Source: Engraulis encrasicolus (taxonomy: Eukaryota; Chordata; Actinopteri; Clupeiformes; Engraulidae). From it: 64,000 nucleotides of DNA. Below the pieces are notes generated by a model. The model had not been told where the DNA came from. It made no database searches and worked only from the letters and a program-made list of their open reading frames with translations. Shown here piece after piece: positions 1-12,695 of this stretch (within the stretch, counting starts at the first letter, position 1; each line of letters starts with the position of its first letter). The translations under genes and the position numbers were made by a program. The stretch is taken from NCBI RefSeq assembly GCF_034702125.1, contig NC_085857.1:51799738-51863737 (forward strand), read 5' to 3'.

Positions 1-189
1 ACATGATCAGTCTATAATGTTAATGATAAAATGTATTCTAATATGGAGAGACAGAATATCAAAAACAAAAGAAAAAAGAAAAAATTGACCCCTTTAGCCA
101 AAGACGACAAATAGAAGACAATGTTTGCGGATATAGGCTATTAGAAGGGATTTTGTCCACTTTTCTTTGCAAGTAATCTCTAAATCATT

Positions 190-1232
190 TAAGTTTTATG
201 GCTGTAGCTTGGCAAATGGGAGCTTCAATTCCCTCCATAGGATTATTATAGAGTTCATGTTTGGAAGCTGTCTAGGCCACTTCATGACTTTAAGGTGCTT
301 CTTTTTGAGCCACTCCTTCGTTGCTTTGGCTGCATGGCCTGTTGTGGATTATCGTCATGGAGCATATTGGAAGCCCCATCCATGGCTCACCTTCAGTCTA
401 GTGGCCGTGGGAAGGAGGTTGGCACTCAACATCGAACGTTTACATGTCTCCCTCCATGCATTTGTTGACGATGTGAAGTTGTCCTGTGCCTTGGCCAGAC
501 AAACAACCTCAAAACATGTTACCACTTTCATGCATGCTGTTGAGGAAGGTGTTCTTTGGATCATAGGCAGCATTTCTCTGCCATTAACACAATTCAATGT
601 GTTTTGAGAAAAACAGTTTAATTTCCACGTCATCTGATTACAGCCCCTCCCAATCATATCCTAATCCAGTTTGATGTTCATTGGCAAACCTCAGGTGAGC
701 CTGAACAGGTTCCTCCTGAAGCAGGGGGAGGCTACCATACATACACAGCAGGATCCACTGTGGTATTAAGAGTTTCCAATAGTTTACTTAGTGATTGAGG
801 TCCCAGCTGTCTTGAGATCATTGCCTAGTTCTTCCCATACAGCTTTTGGGTGCTTTACCTCCGTTTTCCTGGTTATTGAATCCCCACAAAGTTAAATCGT
901 GTATGGAACCACAGGCAGACCTATGATTGATGGTCATTGTGTATGTCTTACAATTTGGAAGAAATGCAGCAGCCTTGTTGAGGTCTAAAATGTTGTCCCT
1001 GACATCCTTTGACAGCTTTTTGGTCCGTCCCATGTTGGCGTGTTTACGGTTTTTGATTGATTGACTGATAATAGTATGGACTGTTTTCTGCATATTCAAT
1101 TTTCCTTTCATGCTGATTACTTTTTATAGACGTGTTCAATTCAGAAGTTGATTGGAAGTGCCCATCTGATCTGCGGGACACAAACTCTTAATGGTTGACA
1201 GGGGATCAAATACTTATTTCCCTCAATGAAAT
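190..1232 (-). pseudogene. Tc1/mariner-like transposon relic with degenerate transposase
   Basis: Read on the minus strand, the DNA around 1000-1035 encodes a Tc1-type N-terminus (MGRTKKLSKDVRDNILDL, the first helix-turn-helix of the paired-like domain). Bases about 355-560 encode NTPSSTA-like and NLLPTATRLK segments. Bases 200-345 encode the C-terminal catalytic stretch including [19 protein letters not shown] and LWRELKL, which in the family surrounds the last D and E of the DD34E triad. The frame changes several times and the DPN motif is damaged, so this is a dead copy. At 1201-1232 the sequence ggggatcaaatacttatttc looks like an outer terminal repeat of fish Tc1 elements. The other terminus was not located. 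Confidence 0.75.
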
Positions 1233-1262
1233 ATCAGGCCTCAAATTAACCGTGTGGGCACT

Positions 1263-2990
1263 AGGGGCGGAATTCTCCCGTCTCCACTTAAGTCGGTTTT
1301 ACGCGCGCATATTTTACGCGGTCTTATCTTGCGCGTATTCTCCCCTCTGGAACGTCGCCACACCCCTCGCGCTTAACTCAGAAAAACAGCTATATATGCT
1401 AAATGGGGGGATGAGTCTCCGCCAAGTTCATCAGTTGTGGCTACAAAGAAACTATGGAGCATGGATTTTCAGATCAACCATGTGAAAACCTCGGCAGTCC
1501 ATTGAGATCCAACACTGAACTTTAACTTTGAATTTAAAACCACGTGCCAAAAGTCCTCTTGCAAAAGCGTTTCAAAATCTAACCTCCGCTCCTTTTCACA
1601 AACACAAGGTGAGTAGTGGAGGTGAGATAGTGAGATGTAAACGCAATGTGTACTTTTGGCGGGAACTCAGCTGAGCGTTTTGGTTGGGGAACAGGTTGAT
1701 TTAAATAATAAACATGATTAAACGTTTTGTTAAAAATTGAGTTTGGCGTGTTGCCTGGACAATTCCGGAAATCAAAAACTGATTTAAAATGCTGATCATT
1801 CCCACAGTTAAACAAACACATTGTATTTGCTGACTTTTAAAAGTGCTTCTCCGCTTCTCTGTACAGCAAGGTGACATTAATATCATTGGAAATATGTGGA
1901 TCTCAGCTGTCCGTCAGCATATTACACTTAGGCTACATGCATGCTGAAGAATGAACAAGGAAATCGATCGTCATGAAAAAACGGAGACTTTATGTTCTGT
2001 CGCAAACATTGGAATTAATTGGACATGGGCATGCAATGCCAAGCCAGGACTTAAACGCGCAGCTGATGGGGTGTAATAGAGACCAGAATCGAAATGCCAA
2101 AGATATGCTCTGATATGTAGGCCTACCTTTTTACGTTTAGCTGTAATGACATTCAGGAAATATTTTCTGCCTTACAAAAACAGATAGGACAACCTGTAGC
2201 CTACCTCAGTATGTGGTGGTTTTGTATGTCGGGCATCAGTTCAGAAAGTTTAATAGGTTACATGCACATATGCATGAGTTCCAATAAATCACAAAAGTGG
2301 AGGAGTTGCAATAAAAACCCTTTACTTAACGTCGTGGCTACAACATAGTAAAAATGGTGAAGGTTGTTTTTGAATAGGCATACTTTGGGTGGTTGTTGGG
2401 ACGACTGGAACAGCGGTCTTTAGTCTGACGTGCCTTGTCAATTTAGCCCACTTGTGCATGGTGCAACGAGGTGTTTTTGGTTTTGGTTACCGTCCGTGGA
2501 GACAACATGATGATCCTCATACTGATGAATTAATTACCTGCTTTTGTTTGTAAGTTCACCGATATGAGAACATGCTCTGGGCAGCTGGTCATATTTTGTC
2601 ACAATTAATGCAGGATGTTTATGTGGAACTGTGAATGAATTTCGATTCGGACTCACGCTGATGGTAAGGAACATCAACAAAGCATACCGTGTAACATGTT
2701 CAAAATGCGAGCCAAGCGAGCATCAAATGCAATATTACATTTTACCTCATAGTGGCGCTTGACCTTACTACAGCCCTTTGATGCGCGTAAAGGCAAACAC
2801 GCTTAAGTGGACGGGAGAATCCGCTTAGGATTGATTAACATGGGGAACTCCCTGATTTTGGCCTGGCCCCACCCAAAGTGCGCAAGTGATGAAATCGCGC
2901 TTAAGCCCCGCTTACTCACTGGCTTGAGCAAGCTCGGAGGCGCTGTTGTGCGCTTTTTTTGACTTAAGCGGGTGGGAGAATTCCGCCCTT
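1263..2990. mobile_element. 1.7 kb inverted-repeat DNA element, no transposase
   Basis: The left end (aggggcggaattctcccg, 1263) and right end (gggagaattccgccctt, to 2990) are inverted copies of each other. A second inverted match to the left terminus, including the CGCGTAAA and CTTAAGTGG blocks, lies at about 2783-2826, so the right side carries a duplicated terminus. No reading frame resembling a transposase is present. No clean target-site duplication is visible, so the superfamily is left open. It lies directly beside the Tc1 relic end. Confidence 0.6.
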
Positions 2991-4517
2991 GATGATTGGA
3001 ACACCCTTAAGTAGAGGGTACCGTAAGGTCATTTTGTCCCAAAGCTGTTTTTGAGTCCCTCCTATTTTATCTTTTAAAGTCTGAATGCCCTACTTTTTTG
3101 GAATACACAGTACAGTTCCCAAATATCAATTATAACTCCCCAAGCATACATAGTTTCCAACATCTGGAACCCCAAAGTGGCAACTCTTCATCACGCGTTT
3201 CACAAATTCAGTTTTTAAGGCTTAATACAGCCAAAAATAATCAAGGCATGCCATTTGTAAGTACATCATCTGGTAGACAGGGTCATATTGAGGGGCCATG
3301 GTGATTTTTAGGCCCGTATCTTACTTCAAATTAAAACCAGAGGTGTCAAAATCTGCTTATAAATTTTGAATGCAAAAAGTTGAAAAGTGGGCACCCCAAC
3401 TTTAGAGGGCTTCTTCTCCGCAACCGTTGGACGTAGGGTGCTGATACTTGGTATTCTTTCAATTGACATCAAAAGGTACCTGTATGTGAGATATCGGGTA
3501 AATCGGAGGGGGTCACCTGGGGAGACTCTAGGGAATCATGTGAATTGACATGGAATGACCCCAAAGGGAAAATCATAGCCTGCGCAAAGTTTGCTAATTG
3601 AGCCAATTACCATGAAAGTGGGTCTTTCAGGTAAGCATTTAACCAAAGAAGGTGGATCTAACAAGAAGCGTCATTTTGTTTCCTTTCCGGTATCCACTTC
3701 ATGTCGGGTGAACGCCCCTTTAGGAGACCTTCGGTTAGGAGACCTTCGGAGTCCTGAGGTTGAGAATCAATTAAGTCCCCTTAGCGCTGTAGATGGCAGT
3801 AGCGCACGTCTTGCGCAAACACTTCAAAAAGAGAAGAAGAAGTAGGGGACAACGCCCCCTTAGGAGACCCAACTTGAGCAGACCAGAGCCATTTAATAAC
3901 AGAGTTGCGCAAACGGGGGACCAGGAAGTCGGTTGGTGATGTGATTCGCGTAGATTAAAATGTTTCTTAACAGTAAACTTCTGTTCGTTGGAAACTAACA
4001 CAGAACCATCACATACCAAACAAAGATTAAGTACAAACAAATTACATTACCTTTACCACATTTTCTGTGTTCTACGGCCACCTCCTGGAACTAAGTAACT
4101 TCTAATAGAACTAAAGTCAATGGGGATTTCCATGTTAACGCTCCGTGAGGCTCCATGAGAGCCGCCATTGCTGTGGAAAGATTGGTCCATAGAGGTCTAT
4201 GGGAGTGGCGTAACTCTGATATTAGATGGCTCTGGAGACACGTTTTTGCATCGAGTGGGCGTGTTTTGCGATATCTTGGTTTAATTCAGTATTTTTGATT
4301 TAACCTTCTATGAAACTCTTAACATGACTCAAAGTGCCTTTGACCAAATTGGTTATGGTGCCTGTAGCTAAATGGTCGGAATTCCTCTTTAACAAATATT
4401 TCTTAAGGTCTTGTCTTATGTTGTTAAATTTGGAGGGAATCAGAAGGCTATGCCTCACGAGTCTCTGTGGCATTCAACATCTTGGGTAATAGAAATAACT
4501 GCAGGCGATTATTATAT
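2991..4517. other. Intergenic, no recognisable gene
   Basis: AT-rich to mixed sequence with short interrupted reading frames only. There is a local direct repeat of an ACGCCCCTTTAGGAGACC-like unit near 3712 and 3858. No protein domain, RNA gene or complete mobile element was recognised. Confidence 0.5.
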
Positions 4518-5025
4518 CAGGGGTGGAAAGCAACTAAATTACATTTACTCAGGTATTGTAATTCAGTAGCTTTCATGAGTACATGTCAAGTACTTTTTAA
4601 CATTAGAACTTTTACTTATACTTCAGTACATTTTGGACCAAGTATATAACTCAATTACACTGGAACCTGGCCTGAGTAAGGAGTAAAAAACATGGACTGC
4701 AAAATAAAAAAATAATCTGGTGGAAATTAAAGATTACACAGGACTGTAAACAGTATTTCCACCATTGTATTTTTACTTGTACTGGTGCCAAGCAAGAGAT
4801 AGAGGTTATGAGAGACGATGTAAGAAAAAGACACATTGAATTCTCGAGAGGAAAGCATTTGTTAAAAAATAAATATTTTATGTACTTTTACTCAAATTAC
4901 ATTTTAAGTGAAGTACTTTTTACTTCAAGTAGATGTTAAGATAGGTACTTTTACTTGAGTAGGATTTAGGCAAAGCAAAGATTCTTTCACTTCAGTATAC
5001 CTTTTCTTTACGCTTTCCACCTCTG
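4518..5025. mobile_element. hAT-like MITE of the 'CAGGGGTGGAAAG' type
   Basis: The left end caggggtggaaag and right end ctttccacctctg form a 13-bp inverted repeat with one mismatch. The interior repeats tracts such as tacttttactcaag, typical of a very common fish non-autonomous hAT-like family. There is no coding capacity. An 8-bp target duplication is not evident at the current ends. Confidence 0.7.
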
Positions 5026-5079
5026 GCCATCAGACACTTAACTCAAACTCATCTGCAGCAAGCAGTAGTTGAGTACGTT

Positions 5080-5085
5080 TTTATT
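5080..5085 (-). terminator. Candidate poly(A) signal AATAAA of the zinc-finger gene
   Basis: Plus-strand tttatt reads AATAAA on the minus strand, about 200 bases past the stop codon of the C2H2 gene. Position fits a short 3' UTR; not proven. Confidence 0.35.
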
Positions 5086-5286
5086 CCATGGTGTATTTCT
5101 AGCAATTCCCTGTTTGACGCTTATGTGCGTCAACAATTTCAGTTCAGCCACGAAGTACTGTGGGTTTCACGGTAATGCTTCAGTTCATGTGTGCAAGAAG
5201 TACCATAAGGATCACAGTAGCAGTCTCTAAGTTGTGGATGCCCTGCCATCGCGTTGTTTGCATCCATCAGTGATGCCAGCTGTCCA

Positions 5287-6065
5287 TCAGTAGGGCATGT
5301 CCCTTGTGTGTCTGCGTTGGTGTCTGCTGAGATTCCAAGCCTGTGAAAAACTCATCCCACACTGTCCACACTGATACGGTTTGTCTCCAGTGTGAATGCG
5401 CTGGTGTCGCTGGAGCGTTCCTGCCAGCGAAAAACTCTCCCCGCACTGTGCACAATGATAGGGCCTCTCTCCGCTGTGAACACGCTGGTGTACAATAAGC
5501 TTTCGTGCCTCTGTATAGCTTTTCCCACACTGTTCACAGGGGTAGGCCTTCTCCCTGGTGTCTCCGCCGTGAGTGTGCTGGTGTTCTCTGAGGTGCTCCG
5601 CCCGCGAAAACCCTCGTCCGCACTCTCCACAGTGGTAGGGCTTCTCTCTGGTGTGAACGTCCTGGTGCCGTTTGAGATGATCTGCCTGCGAGAAGGTTTC
5701 TCCGCACTGTTGGCAATGGTGGGGCTTGTCGCCCGTGTGAATGACCTGGTGCCGTTTGAGATGATGTGGCTGTGAAAAACGTGACCCACACTGTCCGCAA
5801 TGGTAGGGTTTCTCTCCTGAGTGCGTGCGCAAGTGTACTCGAAGTTTACTGGGCTCCGGAAAGCTTTTTCCGCACTGGTGGCAGGTGTGAGGCGTCTCCC
5901 CTGTGTGAATGAGCTGGTGGGTTTTGAGAGCTTCCGCCCGAGCACAACGTTTCCCACACTGTTCGCAATGGTAAGGCGTCTCTCCAGAGTGAATGCGCTG
6001 GTGTCTTGTGAGAGTGCTTGGTCTTGAAAAGCTTTTCCCACATTGTAGGCAGTCATAGGTTTTGT
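5287..6065 (-). CDS. C2H2 zinc-finger protein, last coding exon (nine fingers)
   Basis: This exon encodes nine consecutive classical C2H2 fingers (CX2CX12HX3H), ending ...RRHTRDMPY and stop. Linkers are mostly TGEKP-like (SGETPY, SGEKPY, TGDKPH, TREKPY, SGERPY); one linker before finger 7 is longer (GGDTREKAY). This is the layout of nuclear, DNA-binding, probably transcription-regulating fish ZNF proteins. The exon start was set at 6065 because the minus strand reads TTTGTGTCTGTTTTTGCAG directly before it, and phase 1 joins correctly to the exon at 6714-6897 (G + AC gives Asp, then KTYDC). Translating upstream of 6065 only reads intron. Fingers are intact, so the gene looks functional. KRAB and SCAN domains are not seen. 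Target site and ortholog are unknown. Confidence 0.85.
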
Positions 6066-6165
6066 CTGCAAAAACAGACACAAAGTCATTACAATTTATC
6101 ATGACCCTTTAAATGCCTTCACACAGCATCCTGTTAACCAACCCACATGTTGATCCTCAACTTAG

Positions 6166-6270
<105 letters not shown>

Positions 6271-6330
6271 AGATATGGGGTCGATCTCCTGTGTGAATGC
6301 GCTGGTTAACTCTAAGAAGGGGCTTCTCTG
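6271..6330 (-). pseudogene. Relic zinc-finger fragment in the ZNF intron
   Basis: On the minus strand these bases read EKPLLRVNQRIHTGDRPHI then a stop. This is the C-terminal half of a C2H2 finger with its helix end (NQRIH) and a TGDRP linker. A tract TTTTTATTTTTCAG precedes it like a splice acceptor. It is cut off by the (GT)n tract and is probably a leftover of a lost finger exon or a gene-conversion scar. Confidence 0.5.
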
Positions 6331-6606
6331 AAAAATAAAAATACAGAAATCATTACCACTCATCTAGACCCTTATAAATAAGTTTACCCAGCAACCCATT
6401 AACGATCCCACATATTGACTAGATTCTGGCCTCAATACATTTTAATTTGGACCTTTTATCTATTATGGCTGATGCTGATCATTGCGTATTTGCAAACATG
6501 TGGATATCGGCTTTCTGTAACTACAGTGATAACAACACTGTGTTCTCAAGAGGGATGGCCATGAGTATATTGTTGATTGTATGATTTTGGGAACTAATGT
6601 GTTTGT

Positions 6607-6709
<103 letters not shown>

Positions 6710-6713
6710 ATAC

Positions 6714-6897
6714 CAGTTTTGGGTTCTCCTCTGTCTCTGTTGTTATTGTCGTTTGTTTCTTGTTGCCCTGGAGATGCTCGGCAGTCGACCAGCTGCACTG
6801 ATAATCTCTTTAGCTGAAATAGGGACACCAGATCTGGAGATGAACAGACCACCTCAGAGCTCAGGGCTGGAGCCAGGCCAGATTCACCATCCTGCTC
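6714..6897 (-). CDS. C2H2 zinc-finger protein, penultimate exon
   Basis: A 184-base open segment starts after ...TTTTTAG and ends before GTATGC on the minus strand, encoding EQDGESGLAPALSSEVV followed by an LKRLSVQLVDC block and an Asn/Arg-rich end (DNNNRDRGEPKTG). The LVDC block resembles the linker exon that precedes the finger exon in many fish ZNF genes. The exon ends in phase 1, which exactly fits the acceptor at 6065, so the two exons together keep one frame into the fingers. Upstream exons, with the start codon, were not found in the 2 kb beyond; a MITE occupies 7340-7971. Confidence 0.6.
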
Positions 6898-7339
6898 CTA
6901 AAAACACATTAAAAGACAAAAAAAACGGATCACACTGAATTACAATGGGTCATTTTATCGTGAAATCAGACACTTTGGGGCCCGGCCGATACAGATTTTA
7001 ATAAAACTGTGTGTGTTTAGTGGCAAGGTAGAACCTCAGTACTGAATAAACACAAATCTGGCACTGATATCAAATGAGGAATGGACTAGGAAAGGTTTAA
7101 TTAAGAGGGTAGGACACAATCCATTCATCCTTGATTATGACCATATAAATCACAAAGAGATGGGTTTGACGTTGTTTGAAAGCTCTATTTTGGCTCTACA
7201 AATTACTCAAAACAACATGGAACACAATAGTTATCCCAGTAGCTGTTTATAGCTTTTCTGATATTCAATATTTAATATTTTTAATACCTCGTAAATAATA
7301 AGAGATTGAAATAATGATATATATTCGTTTATTACTTAA

Positions 7340-7971
7340 AGGAGAACTCCACTTTTTTGAACATTAAGGCCATTTTCTGAGTGGTCTACAATGTTTTAGA
7401 GTCCCCCTCACCGTTTATTTCATGTTTGCTGCAGTCTCTGTTATTTGGTTTATTTGGATTTGAGATCAACCAGCTTTAGAATGGCTATCTATGGGCACCT
7501 GCAACTCTGTTCTTAAAATCACCTTTAACATTTGTTTTCAAGAATATGCAACTCACCAAGTCTTCAGCAGTATTCACTGGTGTTCCTTAACAATTTTTGT
7601 AGCGAAATATGGCATCTGTCGTGTTTTATGTAGCAATTTGTAAATTAAGTTTCACTTTCACTTTCTTTCACAAAATGGCAAATAAAAAATGACAGAAGCC
7701 ATATTTCGCCTTGAAACTTGTTAGGGACTGCTAGTAAACACCCCTAACCACTTTGTGAGCTGTAGACTTTCGAAAACAAATGTTTAAGGTGATTTTAAGA
7801 ACAGAGTTGCAGGTGCTCATAGACGGCCATTCTAAAGCTGGTTGAGATCAAATCCAAATCAGCAAAATAACAGAGACTGCAGCAAACATGAAATAAACGG
7901 TGAGGGGGACTCTAAAACATTGCAGACCACTCAGAAAATGGCCTTAATGTTAAAAAAACTGGACTTCTCCT
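7340..7971. mobile_element. Palindromic TTAA-flanked MITE, copy 1
   Basis: Two arms of roughly 250-300 bases are inverted copies: left aggagaactccacttttttg, right a matching ...cttctcct. The ends are flanked by TTAA (7336-7339 and 7972-7975), the target duplication of piggyBac-like or other TTAA-specific elements. A second copy lies at 21156-21802. No coding capacity. Transcripts from either strand would fold into a long hairpin. Confidence 0.8.
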
Positions 7972-7975
7972 TTAA

Positions 7976-9094
7976 TATACACCAGTAAAATTCATTCAAA
8001 ATGGCAGATATCGAGAAGATCCACCTTTTCATGTATAACTTCATAGTTTAACTACTTTTCTTATGACTTCGATGGTAGTGGTAAGTATTTGTGAAAAAGG
8101 TTAAAATGATCAATGGGAAGCATGAATACTGGAAGAAACTGCAACAAATATTACACAGTGCACCTAAGAGGTGGGCGATATTGGAAAAAAATATTACGTT
8201 TTTTTAACATACAATCTCGATTTCCACTTTTTTTTATCATGATTTTCAATTAAAAAAAAACAGGCAATCTAAGGCAACAACCCTTTCTGGGCAGATTGGA
8301 ATGAATATTTGCCATTTTGCATGCAAACATTGAAAAAAACTAAAAAATGTGAAGGTTTCTGTAATCCATTTTCACCTGACTTTACCATGAGTGATTATTT
8401 CCCCCTCACTGAAGTGTTATTTCATGTGTGCATGCTTGCCGTCACCTACACTCAGACTAAGGCTATTATGCAACCATGTTTTTTGGCGATAACTGGAAAA
8501 AATGTTGGTGCTGTTTCTTTCTACTTTTTATGGTGAAATCCAAACATGAACATACAATTACCGACCAACCCTTTACAAACCACAATTAATATTACCAATT
8601 TTAAGTGGAAAAATGTAAAAAATTATATTATGAAGGTTTGATGTTTTGGGAATTTTTCTCTATTTATTCGTACATTTAGAGGTGATTCAATAAAAAAATG
8701 TCTAAGTCTAGTATTCCTTTAATGTTTACCCTCTAATATGAGCCCATAGCCATCTTCCTTGCATCTTATTTATACCCTCCATTGACTCCAAAAGCTTTAC
8801 TGGTCTTGAATATATTTATATTTATTCAATCAACTCAATCAACTGTAGCCCATTAAGAGCCAGACCCATTACCTACAGGTGGGCATGACACACTAAACAG
8901 AAATGATAGAATTGGCATCCCAGGTGACTGTCACAAATAACACATCCTTTCATCTAGATCCCTACCTCCATACCCAGAGCACACCATATACAGAGGAAAC
9001 CACTGTGCACTACAACGGATGCCACAGGCCAAATTGCCACAAAGCACCACAGTGGATCCCACATAAACCACACAGCACCAAGGTGGATCGGACT
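7976..9094. other. Intergenic, AT-rich, no gene seen
   Basis: Short open frames without family resemblance. Around 8168-8260 is a T/A-rich fragment like the widespread fish 'ggtgggcgatat' repeat. Nothing else is supportable. Confidence 0.5.
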
Positions 9095-9110
9095 GCAGCA
9101 CGGCAGATGC

Positions 9111-9463
9111 CACATTTAGTGAAGTGAAAGTGAAGTGAAAGCCCAACTGGGAAAGTCCAACTCCCGTTGTCATTGTGACACAGCACTCCACAGCACATTG
9201 CACACAACACAATTGCATTTATGCCTCACCCATGCAAGGGGGCAGCCACCAATGGCACCCCAAGGGAGCAGTGCGGCAGGATGGTACCCTGCTCAGGGTA
9301 CCTCAGTCATGGAGGAGGATGGCGGAGCACACTGGTTAATTTCTTTCCCTACCAACATGGTGGGTCGGGAGTCGAACCAGCAACCTTTGGGCTACAAGTC
9401 TGACGCACTAACCGCTTACCCATGACACACCCGTGACTAGTTAATACATGAACAGGCCACACA
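9111..9463 (-). mobile_element. tRNA-derived SINE with 16-bp target duplication
   Basis: Read on the minus strand from about 9430, the element begins with a tRNA-like head: an A-box-like ATGGGTAAGCGGTTAGTGCG and a B-box GGTTCGACTCC. A body without coding capacity follows, and the end carries GAAGTGAAA-type short repeats near 9118-9142. It is bounded by the direct repeat gcagcacggcagatgc at 9095-9110 and 9464-9479, as expected for LINE-driven retroposition. Another copy starts at the right edge of the window. Confidence 0.75.
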
Positions 9464-9483
9464 GCAGCACGGCAGATGCTATA

Positions 9484-9640
9484 TACATGTGTGGTCAAAA
9501 TGATAGTTCTATTTCAAAGGTGGGTAAATGTCAAATTTCTTCAAGTAGATTGTTTTTTCTTGAGCAAAAATGCATTGGGGACGCTGGAAATTCACTGCAC
9601 AATCACTGCACATTGTATTTTCAAAGCAAGAACATTGGCA
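9484..9640 (+). repeat. Inverted-repeat arm A (partner at 14917-15045)
   Basis: The stretch containing gtgggtaaatgtcaaatttc and gagcaaaaatgcattgggga is matched, inverted, by 14917-15045. Together they look like the diverged long termini of one old element of about 5.5 kb that has been filled by later insertions. Confidence 0.45.
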
Positions 9641-10838
9641 ATGTTCATAGAAATATCAGCGCTGACATCTGTCTTTGAAAGCTCAAAAATGTTCTGTGCA
9701 AACAAACAAATTTTTGAAAATTAAAATTTGGTGCATGGAGTCAACCAGTCAAGTCTGGCACTGGTCAACAGGTACAGGAGCCCAGGTTAATTGTACTTCA
9801 TTAGGGCTCAAGCACGGAGCTCAAGGTATTGCAGATGATAAAATGCAAAGGGGTATTTTGATATCTTGTAAGATTACAAAATGGCAGCTTGATGAATTAA
9901 GGTTGATTAATTTACGTGTCTAATTTTAAAAATCAAAACAAATATTTCGCAATGTTTATCAACGAAAAAAACTCACAATTGCATGTAAATATTGAATATG
10001 CACAACTCCAAAACAGCCCCACCCCTTAATCGTCCCATGGGCTCTCTGGCGCCCCCCTAATGCATAGGCCTATGGGGCGGGGCCGGTATAACGTACAGCG
10101 AGAGACTCCAATTTTTTTGGGGTGTGTATCTCATTAAGATGAACAAAAAAAGTCATGGGATGCCATGGCCACGCCCAACAGGAAGTGAGATAATTGGACA
10201 TACATGGACTTTGAAGTACTCTTCATGACCTTTACACTCAATCCGTATCATTTCAATGTGGATATGATCTCAAGACATAGCAGATAAAGAATTGCGAATG
10301 AAGTTTCAATATGTTTTAAGAAAACTAGATGGCGGCTTGATGATTTTTGATGAATAATTTAATTAATTACAATTGTACTTCATTACAATTGTAGCTTACT
10401 TCATTACACTTGGGGGCCGACATAAAATACGCTGATATAATACAATGGACCTAGGTTGAAATACCCGTTGACCATTACCGTACTTTGGTGAACTTCATGC
10501 ACCGCAGATGTGAAACTGTTAATCGGCACGATGGTTATGTAACAAAATATTAGTTCAGGATGCTCAACAATGTTGAATTTTCAAGAATTTGTTAGTTTGT
10601 AATGTACAGAACATTTTTGAGTTTCCAAAGGCAGATGTCAGCATTACTATTTTTATGACCATGCATTTCTTCGCTTTCTGTTAATATTATAAAATTGAAT
10701 TCTTTTTTCAACATTTTCCTGCTTTAACCCTGTGAGACCTGAACCATGAAAGCAATGACAGAAAATTCAATTTTTTTGGAATTTGCCTCAATATTGGTCC
10801 CTTATAAGAAATGTGAAAAAAAATGAAAATTTTGTTAA
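9641..10838. other. No gene seen; old repeat interior
   Basis: AT-rich sequence with one GC-rich patch near 10020-10090. No domain, tRNA or clear element ends recognised. Confidence 0.4.
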
Positions 10839-11185
10839 AGGGACACTGTGTGAGATTTTTAGTTGTTTATTTCCAGAATTCATGCTGCCCATTCACTAAT
10901 GTTACCTTTTTCATGAATACTTACCACCAGCATCAAATTCTAAGTATTCATTATGACTGGAGAAATTGCACTTTTTCTTACATGAATCCATGGTCAGCCA
11001 TTTTGAATTTCCAGAAATAGCCATTTTTAGCTGCAAAAATGACTGTACTTGGACCATACTAGAAAATATGTGTTTATTACTTAGTAAACTTTCATGTAAA
11101 GATCAAATTTGGCAATAGGCAGCCCAATTTCAATAAGCAGCATAGTTGCAGTACATTTTTGGACCATTTCCTGCACATTGTCCCT
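10839..11185. mobile_element. TTAA-flanked MITE, 'AGGGACA' type
   Basis: The element begins agggaca and ends tgtccct, flanked by TTAA at 10835-10838 and 11186-11189. Its interior phrases (ccatttt-gaatttccagaaat, ggaccatactag, gatcaaatttggc) recur in decayed form at about 54115-54310 and 55385-55660. Confidence 0.7.
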
Positions 11186-11242
11186 TTAAGGTCACTGAGA
11201 TATTTAATGCATCATATATGATGCATCAGGCTTTAAATAAAT

Positions 11243-12690
11243 CAGGGTTTCTGCACATTTTGCATCACCAAATATAAGACTTTTTAAGACAAATATAAGA
11301 CCTCTGATGATAAAATATAAGACCACCGCTCGGGGTGAGGCATTGCAATATTGCTAATGTTATTAGTTTGCATTGCTATAATGAAATGTAGGCCTAGTAC
11401 ATAATATTAACAATATTATATGACATGCATGCATATGGTCAGTTAATTGACAACTGGCATTTAATTGAGGGTCCCACGCATGTTTTGACGGCCTATAGAA
11501 AAATCAGATGAATGTTCAATCAAATGCCTTTAAATGTACACATTAAAAATGGCTCAACAATTCATCATTTCTGATGGATAAATAGTTGAATGCACTTTGC
11601 TATTTAGTAGAGAGGACACCTGGTGTCAAAAGGGTTAAATGTATGACTACTCTGAGTGCCGTTCCTCCTCCTCCAGCTCGCTTTATCAGAGACGGGTAGC
11701 AGAAGCAAGCGTTCTACTTTGAGCTTAGCCTGTCTATAGTTTGGTATTCTCTAGATGGGCGCAAGAAACAGCGCACAACTTGGAAGCGATTTCCAGCATG
11801 TCCATAACAAGCATTTAGCGCGTTTACCGTTGCCCATCTGGTTACCGATTTGGACATTACGCACCTTGCCAGATCATTGGCTTCGTACATATTCTGTTAC
11901 TCATCCGATTTCGTATTGCCTCGCGCTCACTTCCTCATGCTGCCATCATGTTAACGAAATCATTTTGCATTTGACAGAGGCATCAAATAGCCTGTCACGT
12001 ATCTAGAGGCGATTTTGAAAGTGTAGGCTATTGTATGAAGGAACAATTATTTTCGAATACGGTCATAATGGACTTTATGAAATGAACCCTTTACATTTAG
12101 CAAACGCTTCTACCCAAACGCGAGGGCATGGCTAACATGCTTACGATAGACAACATTTAATACACTCAACGACTGATTAGGCTATGCGTCCTCCCGACAC
12201 AGTTAACATCAAGCTTCATATTCCGACGTTGCTTTGGATAGCAGTTAACCGTCTTATTTCTTGTCCTCAAGCCACATTACACTGAACGTGCATCTATCTA
12301 CCCATCTCGATACACGTTCATATTTTTTCGACCACTTTTTCGACTGTTTCTACTAGAACATGCAAGTAGGCTAGACGCTGCGCCCACAGGTCTGCGCCTG
12401 CCCCCCGCTGTGTGGCCAGCGGGCTGCGCTGCGCCACAAACACAGATCCGTTTCCTCTACTTTTCCGCATCTTGATAAGGGACGTATGCCGGTTAAATAA
12501 GGTTTATAGCGTCAAAAAATAGACCTTTTTTCTTACACTCAAGCTACCCAGATGAAATATAAGACCTCCCACGTAAATATAATACCACACTTCCAAAAAT
12601 TGGCGAAATATAATGTTTTATAAGACCTTAAATCTCAAAATATCAAAAGTAAGACTTTATAAGACTTTTTAAGGATCCGCGGAGACCCTG
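11243..12690. mobile_element. hAT5-like non-autonomous element with 5-bp duplication
   Basis: Starts cagggtttctgcacatttt and ends ggatccgcggagaccctg, with the 5-bp direct repeat TAAAT at 11238-11242 and 12691-12695. Subterminal tracts repeat the word 'tataagac' on both sides. An interior block (gcaagcgttctacttt...) is shared with the element at 24107-26626. Open frames inside show no transposase signature. Confidence 0.65.
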
Positions 12691-12695
12691 TAAAT

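Noticed and set aside
5352..6089. Second long frame over the zinc-finger exon and plus-strand frames there
   Set aside because: Out-of-frame shadows produced by the repetitive finger codons; no independent domain.
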